Shown piece after piece: positions 1 to 9,669 of a stretch of 64,000 bases of DNA. This DNA is from Bradyrhizobium ontarionense. Its GTDB lineage: Bacteria > Pseudomonadota > Alphaproteobacteria > Rhizobiales > Xanthobacteraceae. Position 1 is the stretch's first letter. The number at the start of each line of letters is the position of its first letter. The translations under genes and the position numbers were made by a program. Below the pieces are notes generated by a model. That model saw nothing but the letters and a program-made list of their open reading frames with translations. It did not search any database and was not told where the DNA came from. The stretch is from contig NZ_CP088156.1 of the NCBI RefSeq assembly GCF_021088345.1, forward strand, positions 3,844,001 to 3,908,000, read 5' to 3'.

Positions 1-802
1 AGGCCTCCACCGTGACCTTCAGGCCCTGTGCCTGCGCGGTCTGCACCAGCTCGGCGCAGCGCTCGACATCCTGCAGGCTGGTGCTGTTGAAATGGCAGAT
101 GTGCATGTGGGCGCCGGTCGAGCCGGCGAGCCCGATCAGCCGCGTATACGCATCGACCGAGCTGCGCGGATCGACGTTCGACATGTAGGCGATGTGGGTA
201 TAGGTCGGCACGTCGTGCTTCGCAGCCAGGCTGCACAGCTCCGACAGCTCCTTGAGCCCAGTCCCTGGCGCATAGGCATTCGGGAAGGCGATGCCGAGGC
301 CGCCCTGCTCCAGGCCCTGCCGCACCCGCGCGACGATCTCTGCCGTCTCGGCGGCCGTCGCGACCTCCTCGACCCAGCGCTTGTCGCGCATCGCCTCGCC
401 CATGCCCGAAATATTGGACGTGGTCTGCTGCATGGTCATGGTCGCGATGCGCGCGAAGGCCCAGCCCGTGGCTGCCCCATAATTCAGCGTTCGGCCGATC
501 GCGGCCTGCTCGTCATACCAGCGCGCCACCGGCAGCACGCCGACCTCGAGCTCGAGCGTCGTGGTGACGCCGTCGAACGCCTGCATGCGGTCGGCCGGCA
601 GCGACTGGCCGTGGGCGTGGAGATCGATGAAGCCGGGCACGACGGCAAGGCCCGCCGCATCGACGATGTGATCTGCTGCGCCGGCGACGTCACCAACGGC
701 GGCGATCGCGCCATCCTTGATCGCGACGTCGGCCGCCGCGTCGAGCTGGGTTTCCGGGTCGAGCACGCGACCGCCGCGAATGATCAGATCGTAATGGGGC
801 AT
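1..802 (-). CDS. D-aminoacylase / N-acyl-D-amino-acid deacylase-type amidohydrolase (3' end outside window)
   Basis: Reading the minus strand from the ATG at 802 gives MPHYDLIIRGGRVLDPETQ, then PGFIDLHAHGQ, an uninterrupted frame running off the left edge. The RGGRVLDPxT opening is the usual amidohydrolase beta-sandwich start, and FIDLHAHG carries the HxH metal-binding pair of the TIM-barrel superfamily. PGFIDLHAHG followed by a TTLELEVG stretch resembles the N-acyl-D-amino-acid deacylase/D-aminoacylase branch, which hydrolyses N-acyl amino acids or related amides in the cytoplasm. About 267 residues are visible; the family is usually 480-570, so the C-terminal half lies beyond position 1. 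No strong Shine-Dalgarno precedes 802. It is divergent from the gamma-glutamyltransferase gene, with about 200 bp of shared upstream DNA. The superfamily is secure; the substrate is inferred. Confidence 0.82.
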   Translation of the reverse strand, partial: MPHYDLIIRGGRVLDPETQLDAAADVAIKDGAIAAVGDVAGAADHIVDAAGLAVVPGFIDLHAHGQSLPADRMQAFDGVTTTLELEVGVLPVARWYDEQAAIGRTLNYGAATGWAFARIATMTMQQTTSNISGMGEAMRDKRWVEEVATAAETAEIVARVRQGLEQGGLGIAFPNAYAPGTGLKELSELCSLAAKHDVPTYTHIAYMSNVDPRSSVDAYTRLIGLAGSTGAHMHICHFNSTSLQDVERCAELVQTAQAQGLKVTVEA

Positions 803-1004
803 GAATTCAACAGGCTCGCTCGTCAGGACACTACGTCACGCCTAACATAGGCCGATAACGATGGGAAATGAGCCCAGCGGGTCCATGCCCTCCGTACAGC
901 GCATGACGCAGGGCTGCGGCGCCTGCCGCGCGGGTTTTCAGCGTCGCTGCGATCGGTCAGGATCAGCGGGAGCCCCATTTGCATCCTACCTGCCGGAGCC
1001 GTGC

Positions 1005-2684
1005 GTGACCTCTTCTGTCTCTTCGAACCGTGTTGCTCGCTTCACGTGCGAGAAGCAGCCTGCGATCGGCTCGCGCGGCATGGTGGTGACCAACCATCCG
1101 CTCGCATCGAGCGCGGGCACCGAAATGCTGATGCGTGACGGCAATGCAATCGACGCCGCCGTTGCGGCGCTGTTTGCGCTCACCGTGGTCGAACCGATGA
1201 TGGTCGGCATTCTCGGCGGCGGGCTGGCGCACATCCGCCTCGCCGATGGCCGTCACATCGTGCTCGACGGCTTGAGCACCGCGCCGTTGCGTGCCGCGCC
1301 CGGCATGTATGATCCGGTCTCCGACGAGATCGCGCTGGCGCGCGAGACGCGCGGCCGCCGCAACGTCGTGGGCGCACTCGCCGTTGCCGTACCCGGCGCA
1401 CTGAAGGGATGGTGCGCGGCGCTGGCACGTTACGGCCGGCTGCCGCTGGCCGAGGTGATCGCGCCGGCGATCCGGCTCGCCGAGCACGGCTTCATCGCGA
1501 GCCCCTATCTCAATGACTGCGTGCGGCTGGTCGCCCAGGACCTCGCGCGTGATCCGCATCTTTCCGCATTGTTCCTGCCCGGCGGCGAACCGGTGAAGGC
1601 AGGCATGCGCGTCGTCCAGACCGAGTACGCCGCATCGCTGCGGCTGATCGCGGCGCAAGGCCCGGACGCGCTCTACGACGGAGCGCTCGGCGCGGCGCTC
1701 GCCGACTACATGGCAAAGAGCGGCGGCTTGATCGCTGCGGCGGACCTCGCCGCCTACGGCGTGATCGAGCGCGAGCCGGTGCGCGGCACCTATCGCGACC
1801 ACGAGATCATCGGTCCGCCGCCGCCCTCCTCCAGCGGCGTGCACATCGTGCAGATGCTCAATATCCTCGAAGGCTTCGACGTCGGTGCGCTCGGCTTCGG
1901 CTCGGCCGACGGCGCGCACCTGCTTGCGGAAACGCTGAAGGTCGCGTTTGCCGATCGCGCGGTCGCGACCGCCGACCCGGCGTTCGTCGACGTGCCGATC
2001 GAGCGCCTGACATCCAAGGCCTACGCCGCCGAGCGGCGGCCGCAGATCGACATGAGCTGCGCGCAAAGTTTCGGACCCGGACTCTCCCCGACCGAATCCG
2101 CCAACACCACCCACGTCACGGTCGCCGATGCCGACGGCAATGTCGTCGCCGCGACCCAGACCATCAACGGCCTGTTCGGCGCCTGCGTGCAGATCCCGGG
2201 CACCGGCATGACCGCCAACAACTACATGTACAATTTCGATCCGCATCCGGGGCGCGCGCTGTCGATTGCACCGGGCAAGCGCGTGTTCACCTCGATGGCG
2301 CCGATGATGGCGCTGCGAGACGGACGCCTGCGCTACGCGCTTGGCCTGCCCGGCGGGCTGCGCATCTTCCCCTCGGCGTTCCAGGCGCTGGTCAACCTGA
2401 TCGACCACGGCATGTCCCTGCAGGAGGCGGTCGAGGCACCGCGGCTGTGGACGCAGGGCGGCGTGCTCGAGCTCGAGCCGGGCTTTCCCGACAGCGTGGC
2501 GCACGCTCTTGCCGCGCGCGGGCACGAGATCAAGCGCGAGCCGATCGTCGCCGGCGGCATGAACGCGATCGCGTTCGGCGATGATGGCACGCTGACGGGC
2601 GCGGCGTGCTGGCGCGCCGACGGCACGCCGATCGCGATCTCCGGCGGCCGCGCCCGCGCCGGACTGCGCTTTGCCATTGCTTGA
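1005..2684 (+). CDS. Gamma-glutamyltransferase family protein
   Basis: Gamma-glutamyltranspeptidase-family Ntn hydrolase, about 559 residues from the GTG at 1005. The N-terminal part has GSRGMVVTNHPLAS and GNAIDAAVAALFALTVVEP. The small-subunit start is seen at NTTHVTVADADGN, where the first Thr (codon at 2106) should be the autoprocessing nucleophile, followed by QTINGLFGACV and PGTGMTANNYM. Known members self-cleave into two subunits and hydrolyse or transfer gamma-glutamyl groups; several soil members act on acylases' or amino-acid conjugate substrates instead. No signal peptide is visible from this start, so it may be cytoplasmic, unlike the E. coli enzyme. An upstream ATG at 861 would add 48 atypical residues; GTG 1005 is preferred because GGAG lies about 7 nt upstream and homology begins near there. 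It ends 3 bp from the convergent GMC gene. Confidence 0.88.
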   Translation: MTSSVSSNRVARFTCEKQPAIGSRGMVVTNHPLASSAGTEMLMRDGNAIDAAVAALFALTVVEPMMVGILGGGLAHIRLADGRHIVLDGLSTAPLRAAPGMYDPVSDEIALARETRGRRNVVGALAVAVPGALKGWCAALARYGRLPLAEVIAPAIRLAEHGFIASPYLNDCVRLVAQDLARDPHLSALFLPGGEPVKAGMRVVQTEYAASLRLIAAQGPDALYDGALGAALADYMAKSGGLIAAADLAAYGVIEREPVRGTYRDHEIIGPPPPSSSGVHIVQMLNILEGFDVGALGFGSADGAHLLAETLKVAFADRAVATADPAFVDVPIERLTSKAYAAERRPQIDMSCAQSFGPGLSPTESANTTHVTVADADGNVVAATQTINGLFGACVQIPGTGMTANNYMYNFDPHPGRALSIAPGKRVFTSMAPMMALRDGRLRYALGLPGGLRIFPSAFQALVNLIDHGMSLQEAVEAPRLWTQGGVLELEPGFPDSVAHALAARGHEIKREPIVAGGMNAIAFGDDGTLTGAACWRADGTPIAISGGRARAGLRFAIA

Positions 2685-2687
2685 GGC

Positions 2688-4238
2688 TTACCGCGTCTGT
2701 CGCATCATGCGCGCGATCGCCTCGCCGATCACCACCGTCGTGAAGTGCGTGTTGGCGCGGCAATCGGACGGCATGATCGAGGCATCGGCCACGCGCAAGC
2801 CGGCGATCCCCTTGACGGTGCCGTCCGGATTGACCACGCCGCCATCATCATTGAAGCCGCTCATGCGACAGGTCCCGGCCGCATGCTGGATGTCGCCGGT
2901 GACCTGGCGCAGCAGCGCGTCGAGCTCGACATCGGGCAGCGCAGCCGCCTGAGGCAACGTGAGATCCGTATCGCCAAGCCGGATCCAGTCGGCGATGTCG
3001 CGCAGCGCCGGCTGCACCGTGATCGTCGCCAGCCGCCTCACCGCGTCCCGCATCCGCGCGATGTCGCGCGGGTCGGCCAGCATGTTCTCCTCCACGATCG
3101 GATCCACGTCTGGGTCGGTCGAGGCGAGTTTCAGCGTGCCGCGTGAGAAGGCGTTGAACAGGCCCGCACCGATCGCGCCGGGCACGCCGATGCCGCGGTG
3201 ATTGAACGCGATCAGGATCATGTCGCGCTTGCCGCCATCGGCGAGACCCGACGAATAGGTGACGCAGCAATTGGTGTGGCGCGTATCGCGATCGGTCGGA
3301 CGCAGATCCTCGCGCAGCTGGATGGTCGTTCGGAACAGCGGATGATCGAAGAAGTGACGGCCGACCGGCAGGTCACGCACGACGGCAAGTCCCATCGCCC
3401 GCAATTCTTCAGCGGGCCCGATGCCCGAACGCAGCAGGATCGCAGGGCTGTGGATCGCGCCGGCACAGAGCACAATCTCGCGGGCGGCGATCTCGGTCAC
3501 CCCCTGCCCTTCGATGTGAACACGCACACCGGTGGCGCGACCATCCGAGATCAGGACCCGATCGACCAATGCCCGGCCGCGGATCTCCAGATTGGCACGG
3601 CCACGCGCCGGCTCCAGATAGGCTTCGTTGGTCGAGATGCGGCGGCCGTCGCGGCTGTTGATCGGATAGCAGGCGACGCCCTCGCCATCCGCCCCGTTCA
3701 CGTCATCGCACCAGGGATAGCCGCTGGCCAGCGCCGCATCGCGCAAGCCACGATCGATCGGTCCCCACGTCTCGGGCGGCGCACGATAGACCGGCAGCGG
3801 CCCGCCGCGGCCATGCCCCGCGACATCACCCAACGCTGCGTCGTCTTCGATCACCGAAAACAGTGGCATCACCTCGCGCGCCGACCATCCCGTACGGCCG
3901 CCGGCCGCCCATTCGTCGAACGCATCCGCGACGCCGCGGATGGCGATCTGGCCGTTCATCATCGAGCTGCCGCCGAGCCCCTTGCCGCGCCAATAAAACC
4001 GCATCTCCTGCCCCGCGACCCGGCGCGACATCAGTTGCGGCCACTGCCATTTCTCCTGGAATGCGCGATCGTGGATGATCGGAATCGGATTGGGCGTCGC
4101 GATCTCCCAGGGCACGTCGTCGGCCCGCCAATCCGCTCCCGCCTCCAAGAGCAGAACCCGCGTCCCGGGCCGTTCGGACAGGCGCGCAGCGACCGCCGCT
4201 CCCGCAGAGCCGCCGCCCACGACAATAACGTCATACAT
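2688..4238 (-). CDS. GMC family FAD-dependent oxidoreductase
   Basis: About 516 residues from the ATG at 4238 (MYDVIVVGGGSAGAAVAARL), which opens exactly at the FAD-binding Rossmann motif GGGSAG; a longer frame to 4271 adds only atypical residues. The GMC signatures are present: GKGLGGSSMMNGQIAIRG near residue 85 and GAIHSPAILLRSGIGP near 260. The C-terminal active-site segment is GDIQHAAGTCRM (catalytic His) then DASIMPSDCRANTHFTTV. Family members oxidise alcohols, choline, sugars or polyethylene glycol; the substrate here cannot be read from sequence. It follows the AtuA-like gene on the same strand after 86 bp, so the two are probably co-transcribed in a catabolic operon. Confidence 0.9.
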   Translation of the reverse strand: MYDVIVVGGGSAGAAVAARLSERPGTRVLLLEAGADWRADDVPWEIATPNPIPIIHDRAFQEKWQWPQLMSRRVAGQEMRFYWRGKGLGGSSMMNGQIAIRGVADAFDEWAAGGRTGWSAREVMPLFSVIEDDAALGDVAGHGRGGPLPVYRAPPETWGPIDRGLRDAALASGYPWCDDVNGADGEGVACYPINSRDGRRISTNEAYLEPARGRANLEIRGRALVDRVLISDGRATGVRVHIEGQGVTEIAAREIVLCAGAIHSPAILLRSGIGPAEELRAMGLAVVRDLPVGRHFFDHPLFRTTIQLREDLRPTDRDTRHTNCCVTYSSGLADGGKRDMILIAFNHRGIGVPGAIGAGLFNAFSRGTLKLASTDPDVDPIVEENMLADPRDIARMRDAVRRLATITVQPALRDIADWIRLGDTDLTLPQAAALPDVELDALLRQVTGDIQHAAGTCRMSGFNDDGGVVNPDGTVKGIAGLRVADASIMPSDCRANTHFTTVVIGEAIARMMRQTR

Positions 4239-4324
4239 CGGATGAATTCTCGCACGTCCGGAGTATCGCAATCATGGACGGCCACCTTGCGCCGTCGGAC
4301 GCGATCCGTGAAGTCCTTGAAAAT

Positions 4325-5659
4325 TCAGGCCACCAGCATTCCAATGCAGGGCTGCGCCGCGTTCTCGGCCATGAGGCACGATGCGACGGCGATCACCTCG
4401 CGCGCCGACTTCCACACGCCGCCGCCACCCGCCGGTCCGTTGGTGTAGAGCGTCTCGACCTCGTTGCCGATCCTGACCGCGTCAGCCATGGTCTCGGCGC
4501 GCCCGGTGACGCGAACGCGCACCTCGTAGGGCTCGGTCCCATGCCCGAAGGCATCGCCATGCAGCGCGTTCATTCCCATCAGCTCGCAACGAAGCTCGCT
4601 GACCGGCACGCCCGTCAGCGCGAGCCGCTCGCGGACGATGTCGAGCGCCAAGCGGCCGCGTGCGACCGCACCAGGACCGGCATAGGAGATCTGGCCTTCG
4701 CCGACATAGGAGTCGAGGTAACCGACCGAGGTCTTCAACAATCCCGTCTTGGGCTTGCCGCGCCCGCCTGCGACCCGGACGCGATCGGGGCCAAGCTGTT
4801 CGACGGTGACTTCAGAAAAATCCGCCACCACGTCGGGCTGGAAATACTGCGCGGGATCGTGGATCTCGTAGAGCAGCTGCTCCTTCACGGTCGCCAGCGT
4901 AACGCGGCCGCCGGAGCCGGCAACCTTGGTCACGATCAGCTCGCCATCCTCGCGGACCTCGCCGATGGGAAAGCCGAGCCTGGCGAGATCTGGCACGTCC
5001 TTGAAGCCGGGATCGGCGAAATAGCCGCCGGTGATCTGCCCGGCGCATTCGAGCAGATGACCGACCACCGTGCCCTTGCCCAGCAGGTCCCAATCATCCA
5101 TCGCCCAGCCGAATTCATGGATCAGAGGGCCGAGGAACAGCGCCGGATCGGCGGCGCGCCCGGTGATCACGACATCGGCACCCGCCGCAAGCGCCTCGGC
5201 GATGGCGCGCGCACCGACATAGGCACTGGCGGAGACGATGCGGTTGCCCAGGCCAGCGATGGTGTCGCCGGTGTCGAGCGCGACATCCTCCGTCTTCAAC
5301 TGGCCCAGCACGTCGTCACCGGTGATGGCCGCGATCTTCAACCCGGCCAGTCCAAGCTTGCGCGCGAGCGTGCGCGTGACTTCGGCCGCGGCTGGCGGGT
5401 TGGCCGCGCCCATGTTGGTGACGACCCGAATATTGTTGGCGCGGCAGATCGGCAGCACGGCCTGCATCCGCGCGGCCAGCAGAGGATCGTAGCCGGCATT
5501 CGGGTCCTTCAACCGTGCCTGCTGGGCCAGCGCGATCGTGCGTTCGGCGAGACATTCGAACACGAGATAGTCCAGCCCACCCTTTTCGGCGAGCTCGATC
5601 GCCGGCTCGATGCGGTCACCCGAATACCCGGCGCCCGCGCCGATCCTGATGCTCCGCAT
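4325..5659 (-). CDS. AtuA-family protein (DUF1446), acyclic terpene utilisation-like
   Basis: A 444-residue protein matching the AtuA/DUF1446 family along its length: start MRSIRIGAGAGYSGDRIEPA, GGLDYLVFECLAERT, NIRVVTNMGAANPPAA, GADVVITGRAADPALFLGPL, and a Gly-rich C-terminus TNGPAGGGGVWKS. In Pseudomonas, AtuA belongs to citronellol/geraniol degradation, but the biochemical role is not defined and the family is widespread in unrelated acid catabolism clusters. Its usual small partner (DUF4387) is not next to it: only 86 bp separate it from the GMC oxidoreductase downstream. Upstream about 150 bp of noncoding DNA separates it from the diguanylate cyclase. Family assignment is strong; a terpene role is not shown. 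Confidence 0.85.
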   Translation of the reverse strand: MRSIRIGAGAGYSGDRIEPAIELAEKGGLDYLVFECLAERTIALAQQARLKDPNAGYDPLLAARMQAVLPICRANNIRVVTNMGAANPPAAAEVTRTLARKLGLAGLKIAAITGDDVLGQLKTEDVALDTGDTIAGLGNRIVSASAYVGARAIAEALAAGADVVITGRAADPALFLGPLIHEFGWAMDDWDLLGKGTVVGHLLECAGQITGGYFADPGFKDVPDLARLGFPIGEVREDGELIVTKVAGSGGRVTLATVKEQLLYEIHDPAQYFQPDVVADFSEVTVEQLGPDRVRVAGGRGKPKTGLLKTSVGYLDSYVGEGQISYAGPGAVARGRLALDIVRERLALTGVPVSELRCELMGMNALHGDAFGHGTEPYEVRVRVTGRAETMADAVRIGNEVETLYTNGPAGGGGVWKSAREVIAVASCLMAENAAQPCIGMLVA

Positions 5660-5809
5660 TCGGCGGCTCCTCCTGATTGCTTCTTCGATTGTCGCTCTTG
5701 AGCCAGCACGATAGCGGCCGCGCGACGGCCTTGCCAGAGTCAGGCGTGGGGAATGATCACACCGTCAGCGCAACGCGCGCCAAAAAAACGGAACTTCAGA
5801 TCGACCGCC

Positions 5810-6934
5810 CTAGTCCGCGGGCGCCAGCGCCGGCACCTCGCCGCAGCGCGCCCATTCGGCGGCGATGCCGATCTCCTCGTCGGCCCAGCACCATTGTCCC
5901 CCGCCGGCGCGCTTGGCGGCATAGAGCGCGCGATCGGCCTGGTCGAGCAGAGATTCGGTTTCGGCCTGCCGATCATCGGCAATCAGGATGCCCGCGCTCG
6001 CGCCGATCTCAACCCGCGCCCCGGCCAGCGTGAACGGTTGTGCCAGCGCCGTCACGGCGGCCTGGGCGAGTTCGAGCGCGGCACGGCGTCCGGCCGCAGG
6101 CAGAAGCAGCATGAATTCGTCACCGCCGAACCGCGCCGCAAGGCCGGCCTCACCGAGACAATCCTGCAGCCGCAGCCCTACCTGGCACAGCAGCTCGTCA
6201 CCGGCCTGATGACCGAAGCGGTCGTTGACGAGCTTGAAGCCGTCGAGATCGACCGCGATGATCGCGACCGGACGATCGCAGCGGCCGAGCGCGGTGATGA
6301 AGGCGGCACGGTTGGGCAGGCCGGTGAGGAAATCCCGATGCGCCTGGCGCGCCAGCGCCTGCTGCGCCGTGATCCGCTCGGTGAAAGCCGCGGTGAGCCG
6401 GTAGGAGGTGCCGCGCAACGTAATCCAGAACAGCACCACCATGGCTGCGCCCATGCGATAGACCGGCTCGGGCTGCAGCAGGCAGGCGATCACGGTCGGG
6501 ATCAGCAGGACGGCCGAGGAGGTCATCACGATCCAGGGGCTGACGCGGGAGACGATGCCGACGCAGAAGGCCATCGAGAGGCCGAAGCACATCCAGATGC
6601 CCGGACCGTCGCCGATCTGGAACGCGCGTGCCGACAATGCGCCGACGGCAAGACCGAAGGCAGCGGCGCCGAGCCCGTACAGGCGCTCCCAGCGAATGAT
6701 GTCGTGATGATCGAGGCGATCGAACCGCGCGGCAAACATCACGAGCTTGACCACACGGAACGTGCCGACCAACAACAATGCGACTGATATCAGGGCATAG
6801 CCGGGATCGCGCGCAACCCACGCCATCACGGTCCCGATCACGACCGCCGCGGCCGAGATCGTCCCGACCAGCGGCATCGAGCTGTACAGCAGATGGGCCA
6901 GCTCGCGACGGATATCCGGGTCCAATCGATGCAT
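5810..6934 (-). CDS. Membrane-anchored diguanylate cyclase (GGDEF)
   Basis: About 374 residues from the ATG at 6934 (MHRLDPDIRRELAHLL). The N-terminal half holds roughly five to six hydrophobic helices (for example MPLVGTISAAAVVIGTVMAW and IVMTSSAVLLIPTVIACLL), an unclassified membrane sensor. A short linker leads to a complete GGDEF domain: DFLTGLPNRAAF, AIIAVDLDGFKLVNDRFGH and the intact active site ARFGGDEFMLLL, so it should make cyclic di-GMP from GTP at the membrane. No EAL domain follows. The RxxD inhibitory site upstream of GGDEF is not obvious, so product inhibition may be weak. The frame is open to 7099, but the added 55 residues look non-coding. It faces the same way as the AtuA gene but about 150 bp away. 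Confidence 0.9.
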   Translation of the reverse strand: MHRLDPDIRRELAHLLYSSMPLVGTISAAAVVIGTVMAWVARDPGYALISVALLLVGTFRVVKLVMFAARFDRLDHHDIIRWERLYGLGAAAFGLAVGALSARAFQIGDGPGIWMCFGLSMAFCVGIVSRVSPWIVMTSSAVLLIPTVIACLLQPEPVYRMGAAMVVLFWITLRGTSYRLTAAFTERITAQQALARQAHRDFLTGLPNRAAFITALGRCDRPVAIIAVDLDGFKLVNDRFGHQAGDELLCQVGLRLQDCLGEAGLAARFGGDEFMLLLPAAGRRAALELAQAAVTALAQPFTLAGARVEIGASAGILIADDRQAETESLLDQADRALYAAKRAGGGQWCWADEEIGIAAEWARCGEVPALAPAD

Positions 6935-7105
6935 CGCAATTCCAGTTCGCCAACGCGGCGCAATATCGGACCCGCCCCTTAATGAAATATCGCCGCACCT
7001 GCGAAGAGCTGCCATGCGCGGATGATGATTAAGAGATCTTGACCAGGGCGACCACAATTCGAGCGAAGGGCGGCCGCTACAGGCGGCGCGCGATGTCATC
7101 GACGA

Positions 7106-7942
7106 TCAGCTCGCCCAGTTCTCGCGGAAGTCGCCGAACAGCGTGATGCCGCCGCACGCATAGATCGTCTGCCCGGTGATGTAGCTCGCCTCGGAGGAGG
7201 CGAGGAAGGCGAACACGCCGGCGATCTCCTCGGGCGTGGCGACGCGTCCCATCGGGATATGAGACTCGACGGCCGTGCGCTTGACCGGGTCGCCGGTCCA
7301 GGCTGCATTGATCGGCGTATCGACCGCGCCGGGACCGACGGAATTGACACGGATGCCGCGGCCGGCGAATTCCAGCGCCAAAGTCCGGGTGAGACCGGCC
7401 ATTGCGCTCTTGCTGATCGAATAGGCGAGATAGCCCGGCTTCGGAACGATCTGGTGCACGCTCGAGCAGTTGATGATGTTGCCGCCTTCGCCGCGCGCAA
7501 CGAAATGCGCGAGCGCGTGCTGGGCGCAGAGCACGGCGCCATTGAGATTGACCTCGAGGATCTTGCGATAGGTTTCGACGTCGAGCGCCTCGCTCGGCGA
7601 TTCCCGCTGGAAGCCGGCGTTGTTGACGAGGCAGTCGAGCCGCGGCCAGCGCGCAAGCATGGTCTTGAACATGTCAGCGATGTCGGCTTCCACGCCGATA
7701 TCGGCCTGCACGGTGAAGTGATCGCGCGGACCGTGTCCGCGCGCCACGGACGCCGCCCGAACCTGAGCCAGGGCCTCGTCCGCCGACGGCGACGGTCCAC
7801 CGAAATTCAGCGCCACATGCGCACCCTCCTCGGCGAAGCGCACCGCGATCGCACGTCCGATGCCTTGCGCCGCACCTGTCACCAGCGCGTAGTGGCCGAC
7901 GAGACGCGATGCGCGTTCGTTCGACCGATCGGATGCCTGCAT
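7106..7942 (-). CDS. Short-chain dehydrogenase/reductase (SDR), probable sugar/polyol dehydrogenase
   Basis: A 278-residue classical SDR. The nucleotide-binding motif TGAAQGIGRAI, the NNAG motif (CLVNNAGFQ), and the catalytic Ser/Tyr/Lys set (NCSSVHQI then YLAYSISKSA) are all present, as is the RVNSVGPGAVDTP loop. It ends in the substrate-lid region typical of glucose-1-dehydrogenase-like SDRs. It is divergently transcribed from xylulokinase across a 127-bp shared promoter, which suggests that it oxidises a polyol or aldose to the ketose that the kinase then phosphorylates. That pathway link is inferred from position only; coenzyme preference is not certain. Confidence 0.9.
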   Translation of the reverse strand: MQASDRSNERASRLVGHYALVTGAAQGIGRAIAVRFAEEGAHVALNFGGPSPSADEALAQVRAASVARGHGPRDHFTVQADIGVEADIADMFKTMLARWPRLDCLVNNAGFQRESPSEALDVETYRKILEVNLNGAVLCAQHALAHFVARGEGGNIINCSSVHQIVPKPGYLAYSISKSAMAGLTRTLALEFAGRGIRVNSVGPGAVDTPINAAWTGDPVKRTAVESHIPMGRVATPEEIAGVFAFLASSEASYITGQTIYACGGITLFGDFRENWAS

Positions 7943-8008
7943 GTCTCAACTCCTCGAAATGAACTCGCTTCAGCAGTCTGTCCCGCCATCGCGTTCGGAT
8001 GGCCAAGC

Positions 8009-8024
8009 TATCAGGAGTCTGATA
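8009..8024. promoter_or_regulatory. Inverted repeat TATCAG-N4-CTGATA between divergent SDR and xylulokinase genes
   Basis: Two perfect 6-bp arms separated by GAGT lie 45 to 60 bp upstream of the xylulokinase start and about 70 bp upstream of the SDR start. The position fits an operator controlling both divergent promoters. No regulator gene is adjacent, so the protein that would bind is unknown. Confidence 0.35.
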
Positions 8025-8069
8025 TCGCTCCACTCCTTTCCGTCACTGCGCACGCAGGCGTGAGCCGTC

Positions 8070-9542
8070 ATGTATCTCGGCATCGATCTCGGCACATCGG
8101 CCGTCAAGACGATCCTCGTCGATCATGCGCAGCGCGTGATCGCGAACCGCAGTCATGCCCTGACGATCGACGTGCCACGACCGGGCTGGGCGGAGCAGGA
8201 CCCGGCCGCATGGATCGCTGCCGTGTTCGCGACCCTAGACGCGCTGAAGGCCGACTATGCACGCGAGATGGGGGAAGTCGCCGGCATCGGACTATCGGGC
8301 CAGATGCATGGCCCGGTGTTGCTCGACGCCGACATGAAGCCGTTGCGCCCCTGCATCCTGTGGAACGACGGCCGCTCGACGGCGGAATGCGTCACGCTGG
8401 AACAGCGCTGGCCTGCCCTGCGCGTGATCACCGGCAACAAGGCGATGCCCGGCTTCGCCGCGCCGAAGCTCGTGTGGGTCGCGGCCCACGAGCCGGCGAT
8501 CTTCACGGCCACGCGCCTCGTTCTGCTGCCGAAGGCTTATGTCAGATGTGTGCTGTCAGGCGAGGCGATCGAGGATGTCTCGGATGCATCGGGCTCGCTG
8601 TGGCTCGATGTCGTCAAGCGCGACTGGTCGGATGACGGCCTCGCTGCGACCGGCCTGACGCGCGCGCAGATGCCTCGGCTCGTCGAGGGCTGCGCTCCCG
8701 CGGGTCGGTTGCGCAGCGACCTGGCGGAACGCTGGGGCATGACCAAGCGGCCGATCATTGCGGGCGGCGCCGGCGACAATCCGGCGGGCGCCGTCGGCAT
8801 CGGTGCAATCCGGCCCGGCGCCACGTTCCTTACGCTCGGCACGTCAGGCGCCGTGATCGCGCCGGTCGACGCCGTCACCGCCAATCCCGACCGCGTCGTT
8901 CACACCTTCTGTCATGCGATCCCCGCGATGTGGCTGCAGGCCGGCGCAATGCTGTCGGCGGCCTCCTGCCTCGCCTGGATCGCGCGGCTGCTCGGGGCGA
9001 CCGAGGCCGAGCTGCTGGCGCCGCTCGGCGTGCGGCCCGCGGCGCCGTCCCCTGTGAGCTTCCTGCCTTATCTGGCGGGCGAGCGAACGCCGCACGATGA
9101 TCCGAACGCCCGGGGGCTGCTCGATGGCCTCAGCCACGCGACCGATCGCAACGCGGTGGTGCAGGCCGTGCTCGAAGGCGTCGCCTTCGCGCTGGCCGAT
9201 TGCCGCGACGCGCTGACGGACACGGGTCTCGTGATTTCGGACGCGGATGCGATCGGCGGCGGATCGCGCTCCGATCTCTGGCTCGCGATCCTGGCCAGCG
9301 TCCTGAACATCCCAATCCATCGGCTGGCGGAGGGCGAGACCGGCGCCGCCTTCGGCGCGGCGCGGCTGGCGCGGCTCGCCGTCACCGGCGAGGCGATCGC
9401 CACCGTCTGCACGGCACCGGCCCGCACGGCGACGTTCAAACCGGAGCCTGGGCTCGCGGCCGCCTATGCCGAGCGGCTGCCACGGTGGCGCCAGCTCTAT
9501 CGTCCGCGACGTGAGATCTCTCCTGAAACCATGGTCGACTGA
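8070..9542 (+). CDS. xylB: Xylulokinase (FGGY sugar kinase)
   Basis: A 490-residue FGGY kinase. The N-terminal phosphate-1 loop is LGIDLGTSAVKTILVD; the xylulokinase-type substrate segment GLSGQMHGPVLLD and CILWNDGRS follow; the second ATPase core contains AGGAGDNPAGAVG, TLGTSGAV and GGGSRSDLWLAI. The QMHG and WNDGR pattern is characteristic of D-xylulokinases, which phosphorylate D-xylulose to xylulose 5-phosphate for the pentose phosphate pathway. Length and motif order match intact enzymes. It is followed after 127 bp by a sugar ABC transporter on the same strand and preceded by a divergent SDR, giving a coherent uptake-oxidation-phosphorylation set, probably for a pentose or pentitol. Confidence 0.9.
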   Translation: MYLGIDLGTSAVKTILVDHAQRVIANRSHALTIDVPRPGWAEQDPAAWIAAVFATLDALKADYAREMGEVAGIGLSGQMHGPVLLDADMKPLRPCILWNDGRSTAECVTLEQRWPALRVITGNKAMPGFAAPKLVWVAAHEPAIFTATRLVLLPKAYVRCVLSGEAIEDVSDASGSLWLDVVKRDWSDDGLAATGLTRAQMPRLVEGCAPAGRLRSDLAERWGMTKRPIIAGGAGDNPAGAVGIGAIRPGATFLTLGTSGAVIAPVDAVTANPDRVVHTFCHAIPAMWLQAGAMLSAASCLAWIARLLGATEAELLAPLGVRPAAPSPVSFLPYLAGERTPHDDPNARGLLDGLSHATDRNAVVQAVLEGVAFALADCRDALTDTGLVISDADAIGGGSRSDLWLAILASVLNIPIHRLAEGETGAAFGAARLARLAVTGEAIATVCTAPARTATFKPEPGLAAAYAERLPRWRQLYRPRREISPETMVD

Positions 9543-9669
9543 TCGCGTCGACGTGTTGCGTCTGCGTCGCTTCCATATTGTATTCGGCGACAGCCTCTAG
9601 TTTAATGACTACCCCGCGCCTGACGTCAACGAGCAGCGGGTGACAAGAGTACGTGCGCCGGGAGGCACG

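Noticed and set aside
861..1004. A 48-residue N-terminal extension of gamma-glutamyltransferase
   Set aside because: Composition is unlike the family, and GTG 1005 has a better ribosome-binding site.
963..2525. A 520-codon frame antisense to gamma-glutamyltransferase
   Set aside because: Mirror of a conserved enzyme; Arg-rich, no family features.
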